Shown: one piece after another, positions 1 through 8,733 of the stretch
How the letters are laid out: every line of letters starts with the position of its first letter
Numbering within the stretch: position 1 is the first letter of the stretch
Assembly (NCBI GenBank): GCA_041617155.1
Contig: JBFJPL010000005.1
Coordinates: 13,590 to 77,589 of the forward strand
DNA length: 64,000 nucleotides
Source of the DNA: CAMYKD01 sp041617155
GTDB taxonomy: Bacteria; Pseudomonadota; Alphaproteobacteria; Kiloniellales; JAKSDN01
Direction of reading: 5' to 3'
Notes under the pieces: model-generated
What the model saw: only the letters and a program-made list of their open reading frames with translations
What the model was told of the DNA's origin: nothing
Databases searched by the model: none
Program-made: the position numbers and the translations under genes

Positions 1-2309
1 CCGCGCTTGAACAAGCGGACCTGTGGTTCGAGAACCGCCTGGCAAGGTTCCGCGATCCGACCGGATCCTACGAAGAGCACATGAAGGACGGTAGCTGGAT
101 CAGGGTCACGGACCGTCGCACCGAGGACGGCGGGACGGTCGGTCTGCGCACGGATATCACCGAACTCAAGCATCGCCAGGAAGCGTTGCGCCAGAGTGAT
201 GCCCGGTTTCGAGAGATTTTCGAGGAATCTCCAGTATCCTTGTGGGAAGAGGATTGGTCGCCACTGAAACAAATGCTGGACAACCTCAAGCGACAAGGCG
301 TTGAGGACTACGCCGGGTACTTCCGGGATAATCCGGAGCAATTCCGCCAGGCCTACGACGCATCGCACGTCGTCGACATCAGCCGGGAAACGCTCCGGGT
401 CTACCGGGCCGGATCAAAAGCCGAACTTCTTGCCGTTTTGGGCAGCGTTCATGCGGACCCCGACGAAATGGCAGGCTTTGCCAAAACCGTCGAAGCTTTT
501 GCCGCGGGCATGACGAGCCACGAATACGAGGCCGAGGAGATTGCCTGCGACGGCACGCAGATCGTCACCCGGATCCGGACGGTCCTGCCGCCGCAAAACC
601 GGGACAGCTGGTCTCGCGTCCTTATTACGATCGACGACATCACCGAGCAGAAACGTGACCAGCAGGCCCTGGCACAAAGCGAGATCCGCTATCGCGACCT
701 GTTTGACGAATCGCCCGTGGCCATGCTGGAAGAAGACTGGAGACCGGTCAAAGAGATTCTCGAGGACTTGGTCGCTCAAGGCGTATCGGACATCGCGGGC
801 TATTTGCTCAGCCACCCGGACAAGTTGGGTCAAGTCTACGAGGCACCGCTCAGGTTCGGCATCAGCCGAGCCGCGGTCGAACTCTACCACGCAGCCAACG
901 CGGACGAGCTTCGTGCCGCCATGACCCGCGATACCGCCGATCCCGACGAACTCACCGGCTATGCCAATATGGTTGCCGCCTTCTTGGATGGGGCCATGAG
1001 CTACGAGTACGAGGCCGATGAGATCGCCTGCGACGGCAGCGCGATTGTGACCCGGATCCGGGCCGTCATTCCACCCAAGTACAGTGACGTCTGGTCTCGC
1101 ATCTTCTTCACCATTGAGGACATCACCGAACGCAGGAACGTCGAGGCACAACTTCGCCAAGCACAAAAGATGAAGGCGATCGGACAGCTCACCGGCGGTG
1201 TCGCGCACGATTTCAACAACCTCCTCGCGGTCATTCTTGGCAACGCGGAAATTCTTCAACTCAGGCATGGCGAGGGTGACCAGCCGACTCAGGCAGTTAT
1301 TCGCGCGGCCATCCGTGGCGCCGAGCTGACCCAACGCCTGCTGGCTTTCTCGCGCAAACAGCCACTCCGCCCGCAAATCGTGGACCTCAATTCCTTGGTA
1401 TCCGATATGTCGGATATGTTGCACCGGACCTTGGGCGCTATGATGGAAATTCGCATCTCGCCGGCGCCGGATCTGTGGCGTGCCCTGGCCGACCCGGGGC
1501 AACTGGAAAACGCACTGCTCAACCTCGCCATCAACGCGCGCGACGCCATGCCCGGCGGCGGCAAACTGACCATCGAGACGAGCAACATCTCCTTCGAGCC
1601 CGGCGGCGCCGTGGCGCAGACCGATTTCACTCCCGGCGACTATGTCGTGCTGGCGGTCAGCGATAGCGGTACAGGAATGCCGCCGGAAGTTCTGGAACAG
1701 GTTTTCGATCCTTTCTTCACGACCAAGGAGATCGGCGAAGGCAGTGGGCTGGGACTCAGCATGGTCTATGGTTTCGTGAAGCAGACCGGCGGTCACATCA
1801 CGATCTACAGCGAACCGGGGCACGGCACGACGGTAAAGCTTTATTTGCCCCGCGCAACGGCATCCAGCCGCATAGCCGGGCAGCTGAGGTCGGAGGAACA
1901 ACCCGGGGCGCAGGGCGAAACCGTTCTGCTGGTCGAGGACGATGAGGATGTCCGAGCCTTTGCCGCCTCGACCCTCGAAGATCTCGGTTACCTGGTCATT
2001 CAGGCCCATGACGGCCCAACCGCCCTTGCGACCCTGGACGACGATGTCCAGGTCGATCTGCTGTTGTCCGATATGGTGTTGCCCGGTGGCACGGACGGCA
2101 CTGACTTGGCCAAAGCGGTCATGGAGCGGCGGCCGGCCATCAAGGTGCTCATGATGTCGGGCTATGCCCAGAACGCCATGCTTGGGAGCGGCCCGTTGGC
2201 GGGCGATATCGAACTGCTCAGCAAGCCCTTTCGCCGGCGCGACCTGGCGCAGAGGACCCGTGCGGCCTTGGACCGAAACCGAGGTGGGCCTTCGACAGCG
2301 GTTCCGTAG
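1..2309 (+). CDS. Hybrid sensor histidine kinase with duplicated PAS modules (5' end missing)
   Basis: The reading frame is open to the window edge from base 3, so the true N-terminus lies outside; the first internal ATG is at 81. The visible protein starts in a partial PAS/PAC region ending in a DITELK-type linker. Two similar modules of about 165 residues follow; each begins FxExSPVxxxEEDW and ends in a DITE(Q/R) linker. Next come a HisKA domain with the phospho-acceptor His in GGVAHDFNN (near base 1205), an HATPase domain (N-box NLAINARDAMP, G-box GSGLGLSMVYG) and a C-terminal receiver domain with phospho-acceptor Asp in LLLSDMVLPGG and the conserved Lys in LSKPF. It should autophosphorylate and pass phosphate to its own receiver. 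No membrane segment is visible, so the sensor part is cytoplasmic or membrane-attached only through missing sequence. The ligand is unknown. Confidence 0.93.
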   Translation, partial: ALEQADLWFENRLARFRDPTGSYEEHMKDGSWIRVTDRRTEDGGTVGLRTDITELKHRQEALRQSDARFREIFEESPVSLWEEDWSPLKQMLDNLKRQGVEDYAGYFRDNPEQFRQAYDASHVVDISRETLRVYRAGSKAELLAVLGSVHADPDEMAGFAKTVEAFAAGMTSHEYEAEEIACDGTQIVTRIRTVLPPQNRDSWSRVLITIDDITEQKRDQQALAQSEIRYRDLFDESPVAMLEEDWRPVKEILEDLVAQGVSDIAGYLLSHPDKLGQVYEAPLRFGISRAAVELYHAANADELRAAMTRDTADPDELTGYANMVAAFLDGAMSYEYEADEIACDGSAIVTRIRAVIPPKYSDVWSRIFFTIEDITERRNVEAQLRQAQKMKAIGQLTGGVAHDFNNLLAVILGNAEILQLRHGEGDQPTQAVIRAAIRGAELTQRLLAFSRKQPLRPQIVDLNSLVSDMSDMLHRTLGAMMEIRISPAPDLWRALADPGQLENALLNLAINARDAMPGGGKLTIETSNISFEPGGAVAQTDFTPGDYVVLAVSDSGTGMPPEVLEQVFDPFFTTKEIGEGSGLGLSMVYGFVKQTGGHITIYSEPGHGTTVKLYLPRATASSRIAGQLRSEEQPGAQGETVLLVEDDEDVRAFAASTLEDLGYLVIQAHDGPTALATLDDDVQVDLLLSDMVLPGGTDGTDLAKAVMERRPAIKVLMMSGYAQNAMLGSGPLAGDIELLSKPFRRRDLAQRTRAALDRNRGGPSTAVP

Positions 2310-2355
2310 TTGAAGTACGAGTCGTCAGAATTTTCGCCAGCACGGGAATTTGGTG

Positions 2356-2730
2356 TCAGTTTTCGTGCTGGCCCAGAATCTCCGCGATTTTCCGGCCCAG
2401 TTCGGCCATGCGGAACGGCTTTGCGATGACAGCGAAATCCGCGCCCTCCAAGAACTCCGGGCGCCCCGAGGTCAGCAGGACCTTCAGAACCGGAAGCATG
2501 GCGCAGGCCCGCTCGGCCAGGTCGATGCCGCTCATCCCGCCGGGCAGAACCACGTCGGTTAGTAGCAGGTCGATTGTCTCGTCCCGCTCCAGCGCCGCGA
2601 GCGCCGAGCGTCCGTCTCCGGCCTCGACAACGGCATAGTCGAGTGTTTCAAGCAGCAAAGCGGTGGAGCTCCGTACCTCGGGTTCGTCGTCCACCACAAG
2701 TATGGTCGCACGGCCCTGCTTGTCCGCCAA
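2356..2730 (-). CDS. Stand-alone receiver-domain response regulator
   Basis: This encodes a single receiver domain of about 124 residues with ATILVVDDEPEV (acidic pocket), LLLTDVVLPGG (phospho-acceptor Asp), TSG and IAKPF (conserved Lys). There is no output domain, so it probably acts as a phosphorelay shuttle or by protein contact. The frame stays open for about 480 bases upstream, but similarity begins only here. I chose the TTG at 2730 because AAGGAG lies 7 bases upstream; a GTG about 40 bases further upstream is an alternative. It is convergent with the hybrid kinase, and its receiver closely resembles that kinase's own (DLLL-D-VLPGG--G-DLA in both), suggesting a shared pathway or a duplication. 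Confidence 0.85.
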   Translation of the reverse strand: MADKQGRATILVVDDEPEVRSSTALLLETLDYAVVEAGDGRSALAALERDETIDLLLTDVVLPGGMSGIDLAERACAMLPVLKVLLTSGRPEFLEGADFAVIAKPFRMAELGRKIAEILGQHEN

Positions 2731-2801
2731 AGGTCGGCTCCTTGCCTTGGTTCGCGTTCTACCCTGCACCAGCCTGAGACGGATAATGCCCGCAATCCGG
2801 G

Positions 2802-3035
2802 TCAAGCTCCGTTCTGGCGGCGACGCTCCTTCCTCCAGGTGCGAAACCGCTGCCATCGGTCCCGCACCCAGGGCACGTCGAAGAAGATCACGAGCAAGCC
2901 CAGGGGCACCATCCAGAAACCGAGCACCGGCAAGAAGCCCAAAATGCCACCCGCCACCAGCAGCAGGCCGACCAGGATCCTGACGATCCGCGGCGCGGTC
3001 AGGACGGACTTGTAGTAGCTGTTGGGCCGTTTCAT
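2802..3035 (-). CDS. Small membrane protein, PGPGW-like family
   Basis: This encodes a protein of about 77 residues with one long hydrophobic stretch containing two hairpin-like segments (VGLLLVAGGILGFLPVLGFW and MVPLGLLVIFF). A DVPWVR motif and a basic tail (RTWRKERRRQ) follow. The pattern resembles the small putative transmembrane proteins grouped as PGPGW-like in proteobacteria, whose function is unknown. The start is uncertain: ATG codons at 3035 and 3053 are both possible, and neither has a strong ribosome binding site. It lies upstream of and in the same direction as the receiver gene, 71 bases away, so cotranscription is possible. Confidence 0.6.
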   Translation of the reverse strand: MKRPNSYYKSVLTAPRIVRILVGLLLVAGGILGFLPVLGFWMVPLGLLVIFFDVPWVRDRWQRFRTWRKERRRQNGA

Positions 3036-3321
3036 GTTGCGCGCCGGCGACATCCCAAAGATCAGGCAAAAGTGCCACCTTAGAACCAAGATCGGCCCCA
3101 ATTGTCAAACCCGACTGCCCGCTTGACCGCACGCCTTCGAAGGTCCCACTCGGCTCGTGAGACCGGACAGCCGGCCGGTCGGCCACCGCCACCGAAAGTA
3201 GCGTATTTTGCACTTATGCGACTTAATCGTTAAGAGAAAACACACCTTCCGATTGCTAATCATACGCAGCGACGCTGAGCCCGCCACGGTTGCAATGCCG
3301 ATCACTTGGAAGGACCGCTCG

Positions 3322-6300
3322 ATGCCCCATTCACGCCTTGTCTCCAGCGCCTTCCTCGCATTGGCCCTGAACCTCGCCAGCCTTCCGGCCGCGACCACCG
3401 CCCACGCCCAGGCCAGCGGCTACCGGATCGACACCATCGCCCTCACCGGCGAGCCGTTGCCCGGCACAGGCGGCGCGACGGTGGATTTGCTCTTCGGCTT
3501 CGATTTGAACAGCGCAGGCGACCTGATCGTCTTGGGCGATTGGCAGGGTGCAAGCGAGGGGACAGGCAGCGGTTTGTGGCTGTGGCAACAGGGCGTTTTG
3601 AACCCAGTAGCGCTCAGCGAAGCCCCGGTTCCCGGCGTGGCGGGCGAGGTCTTCGGCCCAATATCAGGCAATTCTCCTCGACTGAACTCAGCCGGCAATG
3701 TGGCGTTCATTACGCGCGGCAGCAGTACCGCTATCGACCGCCCAAGCCTCTATTCGGGAAACCCGGAGAACTTGAGCCTGGTCGCCCGGGTGGGCGAGCC
3801 GGCGCCCGGCGCCGGCGGCCTGCTGTTCGAGACGCTGGATCTGAGCGGTATGGCCAGTGCGACTGGCGGCGGGGCCACGGGGCCGTACTACCTGTTGCTC
3901 TATGGGCCCGCCTTGAACAGCAACGGCGACTTTGTCTTCATGGCCCATCTGGCCGACTGTGTCGATTGTGGCGTGCCGGCGGTGCGCGAGGACGGCCTCT
4001 GGCTGAATACCGCCAGCGGTCTGGAACTTATTGCGCTCACGGGCGACCCGGCACCCGGGACGGCAGGCAGCACGTTCGCCAAGTTTCTCCACTATTCGCT
4101 CAACGACGCCGGCCAGATCGCCTTCCGCGCTCTGCTCGACGACCCCTCCACCGGCAATCAGGGGCTGTGGATCGGCACGCCGGGAAACTTCACCTTGATC
4201 GCCAAGACCGGCGACGAGGCGCCAGGAACCGGGGGGCTTTCGTTCACGGAATTCGCTTCGGAGGCCGAGTTCGGACCGGCGTTGAGCGCGTCCGGGGACT
4301 TCTTTTTCCGAGCCTTTGTGAACAGCGGCGACCAAGCCAACGACGCCGGCCTATGGCTGTTCCGAAACGGCATCATCGAACCCGTCGTGCGTGCCGGCGA
4401 ACCGGCGCCCGGCACGACGGCGGCTATCCAAAGTCTGGACGAACCGCAAATCAACGGCAGCGGCGACATCGCGTTTCTCGGCAGTTTCCCTGCCATCTAT
4501 CCCGATCAGGACCAAGGCATCTGGTTAGGAGCGCCCGAATCCCCCACCCTTTTGGTCCGCTCCGGCGACCCGGTTCCTGGCCTGCCCGGGGAGACATTTC
4601 TCCAGCTCAATGGCTTGGCGCTCAACGCTTCGGGCCAGATCGCATTCCAGGCACAGGTGGATCCCAACCAGTACGAATTTGGCGTGTGGGTAGCCGCCTT
4701 CACCGGCATATTCCCGATCATCTATCCCGGCCAGCAGCTCGAAGTGAAGGCCGGCGATCTCCGCACGGTCCGCTCGGCATATTTATTCGGCAATCTCAAC
4801 AAGGAAGGCGGCCTCATCACCAGCTTCAACGACTCCGGCCAAGCCATGCTCTTTGTCGAGTTCGACGACTGGACGAGCGGTGTCTTCCTCGCCACGCCGG
4901 TCGACCCCACGGCCGACCAGCCGCCGATCGCCGACGCCGGGCCGGATCAGACCGTGTCCAGCGCAGATAGCGTCATGCTCGACGGCACTGGCTCCTTCGA
5001 CCCGGAGGGCAGTCCGCTGACCTATCGGTGGAGCCTCGATGGCGCGCAAATCGCGACCGGGCCGACCCCGACCGTAGGCCCCTTCGCAGTCGGTGCCTAT
5101 ACGGTCGCCTTGACCGTGACCGATCAAGCCGGCCTGGAGCGGTCGGACACCATGTCGCTCACGGTCCGGCCACCCAATATGCCGCCGCTCGCCGAGGCCG
5201 GCCCCGATCAGACAGTCGACCGCAGCCAGCTGGTGACGCTCGACGGCCTCGGGTCGGGCGACCCCGAGGGCGAGGCGCTGGCATATCTGTGGACGCTCGA
5301 CGGTATAGAAGTCGGCACCAACGCCACGATCACGGTCGGGCCGCTGTCCATAGGGACGCACATCGCGACCCTGACGGTGACCGACCCACATGGCGCCAGC
5401 GCGTCGGACAACCTGACGATCACGGTGGTGAACCGGGCGCCCATCGCACAGGCCGGACCGGACCGCACGGTCAACCACGCGACGATCGTGAACCTCGACG
5501 GCTCCGGCTCTCACGACCCCGACGGCGACACCTTGAGCTATGCATGGAGCCTGAACGGCGCCCAAATCGGCACCGGTGTCATAGCGCCTGTCGGGCCGTT
5601 CGATCCCGGTTCCCACACCATCGAACTGACGGTAACCGACACGTTCGGGGCGAGCGCGACGGACAGCCTGGTTGTCACGGTGATCAACGACCCGCCGGTG
5701 GCCGACGCTGGTCCGGATCAAACCATCCGGCATTCAACCACTGTGATGCTGGACGGCAGCGGATCGAGCGATCCCGAGGGCGAACCCCTCTCCTACGCCT
5801 GGTCGCTCGGCGGACAGCAGATCGCCAGCGGAGCGACGCCCACCGTCGGGCCCTTCAGCCCCGGGACCTACACCATAGACCTCACCGTGAGCGACAGCAG
5901 GGGCGCAACCGCGAGCGACATCCTGGTGCTCACCGTCACGAACCAGACGCCGGTGGCCGACGCCGGGCCCGACCAAACGGTCCAGGGGCCGAAGATCGTG
6001 ACCCTGGACGGTAGCGGTTCCGCCGATCCCGATGGCGACGCGCTCAGCTATGCCTGGTCGCTCGACGGCATCGAGATCGCCACCGGACCACGGCCCAGCG
6101 CCGGGCCATTCGCGGACGGCAGCCATACGATCGGGCTCACCGTCACCGACTCTGCGGGCGCCACGAGCACCGACAGCATGACCCTGATGGTGCTGAACGC
6201 CCCGCCGATCGCCGATGCCGGACCCGACCAGACGATCGCGCACAAGAAGAAGGAGGTCGACGTCACCCTGGACGGCTCAGCCTCGGTCGATGCGGACGGC

Positions 6301-6483
6301 ACGATCATCTCCTACCTCTGGACCCGCGACGGCGCGGTCGTGGCCTCGGGCGTGACGCCGACCCTGCGTTTGAAGCGAGGCGCCCACGTGCTCGACCTGA
6401 CCGTGACCGACGACGACGGCGCCACGGCCTCCGACCAGGTGGTGATCACGATCGTCAAGGGCACGCAGTTCAGCGGCAATTGA
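3322..6483 (+). CDS. Secreted multidomain protein: N-terminal anchor-type repeats and six PKD/Ig-like repeats
   Basis: The ATG at 3322 was chosen because GGAAGGA lies 7 bases upstream and a classical signal peptide follows (basic start, hydrophobic core, cleavage near AHAQA). The frame is open further upstream but that stretch is unlikely to be translated. The mature N-terminal half (about 500 residues) has about seven repeats built on G(D/E)PxPGTxG followed by LNxxGDIxF, as in large secreted proteins often annotated with choice-of-anchor or DUF7453 domains. From 4921 there are six PKD/Ig-like modules, each opening PP(I/V)ADAGPDQTV and closing with LTVTD--GA-ASD. There is no transmembrane anchor, LPXTG or autotransporter barrel. 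The likely role is extracellular or surface adhesion or binding; no catalytic site is visible. It has its own intergenic region and probably its own promoter. Confidence 0.88.
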   Translation: MPHSRLVSSAFLALALNLASLPAATTAHAQASGYRIDTIALTGEPLPGTGGATVDLLFGFDLNSAGDLIVLGDWQGASEGTGSGLWLWQQGVLNPVALSEAPVPGVAGEVFGPISGNSPRLNSAGNVAFITRGSSTAIDRPSLYSGNPENLSLVARVGEPAPGAGGLLFETLDLSGMASATGGGATGPYYLLLYGPALNSNGDFVFMAHLADCVDCGVPAVREDGLWLNTASGLELIALTGDPAPGTAGSTFAKFLHYSLNDAGQIAFRALLDDPSTGNQGLWIGTPGNFTLIAKTGDEAPGTGGLSFTEFASEAEFGPALSASGDFFFRAFVNSGDQANDAGLWLFRNGIIEPVVRAGEPAPGTTAAIQSLDEPQINGSGDIAFLGSFPAIYPDQDQGIWLGAPESPTLLVRSGDPVPGLPGETFLQLNGLALNASGQIAFQAQVDPNQYEFGVWVAAFTGIFPIIYPGQQLEVKAGDLRTVRSAYLFGNLNKEGGLITSFNDSGQAMLFVEFDDWTSGVFLATPVDPTADQPPIADAGPDQTVSSADSVMLDGTGSFDPEGSPLTYRWSLDGAQIATGPTPTVGPFAVGAYTVALTVTDQAGLERSDTMSLTVRPPNMPPLAEAGPDQTVDRSQLVTLDGLGSGDPEGEALAYLWTLDGIEVGTNATITVGPLSIGTHIATLTVTDPHGASASDNLTITVVNRAPIAQAGPDRTVNHATIVNLDGSGSHDPDGDTLSYAWSLNGAQIGTGVIAPVGPFDPGSHTIELTVTDTFGASATDSLVVTVINDPPVADAGPDQTIRHSTTVMLDGSGSSDPEGEPLSYAWSLGGQQIASGATPTVGPFSPGTYTIDLTVSDSRGATASDILVLTVTNQTPVADAGPDQTVQGPKIVTLDGSGSADPDGDALSYAWSLDGIEIATGPRPSAGPFADGSHTIGLTVTDSAGATSTDSMTLMVLNAPPIADAGPDQTIAHKKKEVDVTLDGSASVDADGTIISYLWTRDGAVVASGVTPTLRLKRGAHVLDLTVTDDDGATASDQVVITIVKGTQFSGN
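4921..6480 (+). repeat. Six in-frame tandem PKD/Ig-like coding repeats, 255-bp period
   Basis: Units start at 4921, 5182, 5437, 5692, 5947 and 6202. The first unit is 261 bp and the following four are exactly 255 bp (85 codons). All open with a proline-rich xPxADAGPDQT motif and contain LDGSGSxDPxG and TLSYAWSL-type motifs. The last unit is the most divergent (AHKKKEVDV insertion). The constant period suggests expansion by unequal recombination within the gene. Confidence 0.9.
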
Positions 6484-6510
6484 CCGGCGCCGGCGGCGCT
6501 CTCGACCGCT

Positions 6511-7083
6511 TCACACCTCGCGGTGGCGGAAACAGTCGAGGGTGTGGTCGTTGACCATGCCGACCGCCTGCATGAAGGCATAGCAGATCGTCGGCCCGAC
6601 GAAGCGGAAGCCGCGGGCCTTGAGCGCCTTGGAAAGCGCCTTGGACTCCGCGGTCTCGGCCGGCACCTCGGCCAGGGAGCGCCAGCGGTTGACGATCGGC
6701 CGGCCGTCTACGACTGCCCACAGGAAGTCCGCAAAGCTGCCGTCCCGCTCCTTGATGTCCAACCAGCCCCGCGCGTTGTCGATGGTCGCCTGGATCTTGG
6801 CGGCGTTACGCACGATTCCGGCATCGGCCTTGAGCGCGGCGGTCTTCTCCGGACCGTAGCGCGCGATGACCGCCGGGTCGAAACCGTCGAAGGCGGCGCG
6901 GTAGTTCTCGCGCTTCTTCAGGATGGTGATCCAGGACAGGCCGGCCTGGGCACCCTCCAGGATCAGCATCTCGAAGAGAGCCCTGTCGTCGCGCAGGGGC
7001 ACGCCCCATTCGCGGTCATGGTAAGCGATGTAAATCGGCTCGCCGCCGACCCAACCGCAGCGGGTCTTGCCGTCTCCGGTCAT
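6511..7083 (-). CDS. tag: DNA-3-methyladenine glycosylase I
   Basis: This 190-residue protein is close to the usual Tag length. It excises 3-methyladenine from alkylated DNA in base excision repair. The zinc-snap residues are visible: Cys in TRCGWVG, His in AYHDREWGVPL, and His/Cys in NDHTLDCFRH. The catalytic region reads LEGAQAGLSW, with the Glu equivalent to E. coli Tag Glu38. The ATG at 7083 shares ATGA with the recO stop, so translation is probably coupled to recO, and the gene closes the rnc-era-recO run. Both recO and tag have DNA repair roles. A second, divergent family member lies at 46.8 kb. Confidence 0.95.
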   Translation of the reverse strand: MTGDGKTRCGWVGGEPIYIAYHDREWGVPLRDDRALFEMLILEGAQAGLSWITILKKRENYRAAFDGFDPAVIARYGPEKTAALKADAGIVRNAAKIQATIDNARGWLDIKERDGSFADFLWAVVDGRPIVNRWRSLAEVPAETAESKALSKALKARGFRFVGPTICYAFMQAVGMVNDHTLDCFRHREV

Positions 7084-7805
7084 GAGGCGCCAGGCTCCGG
7101 GAAGCGCTCGGCCAGGCGCTGACGCGGCACCGGCAAAGGCCGGTCCTGGGGGCCGAAGACGAGGCGCTGAAGGAAGTATCCGGTCAGCCTGAGTCCCTGG
7201 CCGACCTCGGCCGGCCCGCCGCCGCCGCGTCCGGCCAGAAAGCCCGGCAGGGTCAGCAGTTTTTCCCGGTAAGGTTCCCCGGCCGCCAGCGAGACCGCCC
7301 GGCCGCTGCGCGGGCTGACGTAGGCCAGCTGGTCGTTGGCACCGCCGGCCGCGCAAGACGCCAGGTCGAGCCCGAAGCCCAGTTCGGCGAGCAGCGCCAG
7401 CTCCCAACCGACATAGGCCTCGGCCCAATGGTCGCTTTCCAGCGCCGCCAGCAAAGCCAGGAATCCGTCATAGCAGAGCCGGTGCGCCTCGCGCTCCGGC
7501 AAGGCCCGCTCCGAGACCGCCGCCGCCGCCGTCAGCGCCGCCAGTCGGTCGGGGTCGTTCATCAGGCGCGCCGCGTGGCTGGTCTCCAGCTCGCAGGTAT
7601 AGGCGCCCAGATGGTCCGCCAGGCGCGCGCGCCAGGTGACCGCCACCCGGTTGCCGGTCTGCAGCACGCCGCGGGCCCGGCGACCCTGCCCGCCGCGCAC
7701 GAGGCCCGCATGGCGCCCGTGATCCCGGGTCAGAAGCTGCACCACCGCCGCCGTTTCGCCATGCGGCCGGGCGCTCAGGACGATGCCTTCGTCGATCCAT
7801 TCCAT
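7080..7805 (-). CDS. recO: DNA repair protein RecO
   Basis: RecO (241 residues) loads RecA onto SSB-coated DNA with RecF/RecR during gap repair. The N-terminal OB-fold start MEWIDEGIVLSARPHGETAAVV is the family signature (residue 1 onward), and the helical C-terminal part follows. It lies 19 bases downstream of era and overlaps tag by 4 bases (ATGA). The order rnc-era-recO is conserved in alphaproteobacteria, which supports the call. The usual zinc-finger cysteines are largely missing, as in many alphaproteobacterial RecO proteins (inference). Confidence 0.94.
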   Translation of the reverse strand: MEWIDEGIVLSARPHGETAAVVQLLTRDHGRHAGLVRGGQGRRARGVLQTGNRVAVTWRARLADHLGAYTCELETSHAARLMNDPDRLAALTAAAAVSERALPEREAHRLCYDGFLALLAALESDHWAEAYVGWELALLAELGFGLDLASCAAGGANDQLAYVSPRSGRAVSLAAGEPYREKLLTLPGFLAGRGGGGPAEVGQGLRLTGYFLQRLVFGPQDRPLPVPRQRLAERFPEPGAS

Positions 7806-7824
7806 TGCCCAAATCTGCCGTATG

Positions 7825-8733
7825 TCAGGCCTCGAAGTCGAGGCCCCAGTCGCGGTAGCGGGCCGGGTCGTCGAGCCAACCCGGGCGTACCTTGACGAAG
7901 AGGAAGAGATGGACCGGGCGACCCAGACTCTCGACCAGATCGGCCTGGGCCGCCTCGCGCACCGCCTTGATGGTGCGCCCGCCCTTGCCGAGCACGATGG
8001 CCTTCTGGGAGTCGCGGCGCACGTAGACGGTCTGTTCCAGGCGCAAGCTGCCGTCGTCGCGCTCGTCCCAGGATTCGGTCTCGACCGTGAGCGCGTAGGG
8101 CAGTTCCTGGTGCAGCATGAGGAACAGCTTCTCGCGGGTCGTCTCGGCCGCCAGCAGGCGTTGCGGCAGGTCCGAAAGCTGGTCTTCCGGATAGTGCCAC
8201 GGCCCCTCGGGCAAGGCTTCGGCCAGAAATTGCAGCAGATCGTCCGTGCCGTCCCCCTTGAGCGCGGAGATCATGAAGATCCGGTCGAAAATGCCTTCGG
8301 CCTCGAAACGCGCGGCCAGCTCCAACAGCCGCGACCGCTTGATCGTGTCGATCTTGTTGAGCACCAGGATGGCGCGCCGCTTCTGTCGTTTCAGCCCTTC
8401 GATGATCCGGCCCGTATCCTGGTCGCGCCGCGTGGCGCCGCAGTCGACCAACAGCACCAGAAGATCGGCATCTTCAGCGCCGGACCAGGCGGCTGCGACC
8501 ATGGCCCGTTCCAACCGCCTCTTGGGTGCGAAAATGCCGGGAGTGTCGACAAAGATGATCTGGCTCCGGCCCTCGATCGCGATGGCGCGAAGCCGCATGC
8601 GGGTCGTCTGCACCTTGGGCGTGACGATCGAGACCTTGGCGCCGACGAGGCGATTGAGCAGCGTGGACTTGCCGGCATTCGGCGCGCCCAGCAAGGCGAC
8701 GAAGCCGCAACGCTGAAGCTCGCGCCGGCTCAT
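7825..8733 (-). CDS. era: GTPase Era, ribosome biogenesis
   Basis: Era (302 residues) binds 16S rRNA near its 3' end and assists 30S maturation. Visible motifs are the P-loop GAPNAGKST (about residues 16-24), switch region TPKVQTTR, G3 DTPG, G4 NKID and G5 SALKGDG. A C-terminal KH domain contains the GKGGRTIK loop. The start ATG at 8733 overlaps the rnc stop as ATGA, so translation is probably coupled to RNase III. I rejected the longer upstream open frame because homology begins at MSRRELQRCGFVAL. Confidence 0.97.
   Translation of the reverse strand: MSRRELQRCGFVALLGAPNAGKSTLLNRLVGAKVSIVTPKVQTTRMRLRAIAIEGRSQIIFVDTPGIFAPKRRLERAMVAAAWSGAEDADLLVLLVDCGATRRDQDTGRIIEGLKRQKRRAILVLNKIDTIKRSRLLELAARFEAEGIFDRIFMISALKGDGTDDLLQFLAEALPEGPWHYPEDQLSDLPQRLLAAETTREKLFLMLHQELPYALTVETESWDERDDGSLRLEQTVYVRRDSQKAIVLGKGGRTIKAVREAAQADLVESLGRPVHLFLFVKVRPGWLDDPARYRDWGLDFEA

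Noticed and set aside
414..2009. Long minus-strand open frame opposite the hybrid kinase
   Set aside because: It is a codon-structure shadow of the kinase gene in GC-rich DNA and has no recognisable domain.
3306..4970. 554-codon plus-strand frame overlapping the secreted repeat protein
   Set aside because: It is arginine-rich out-of-frame translation of the real gene, with no family resemblance.
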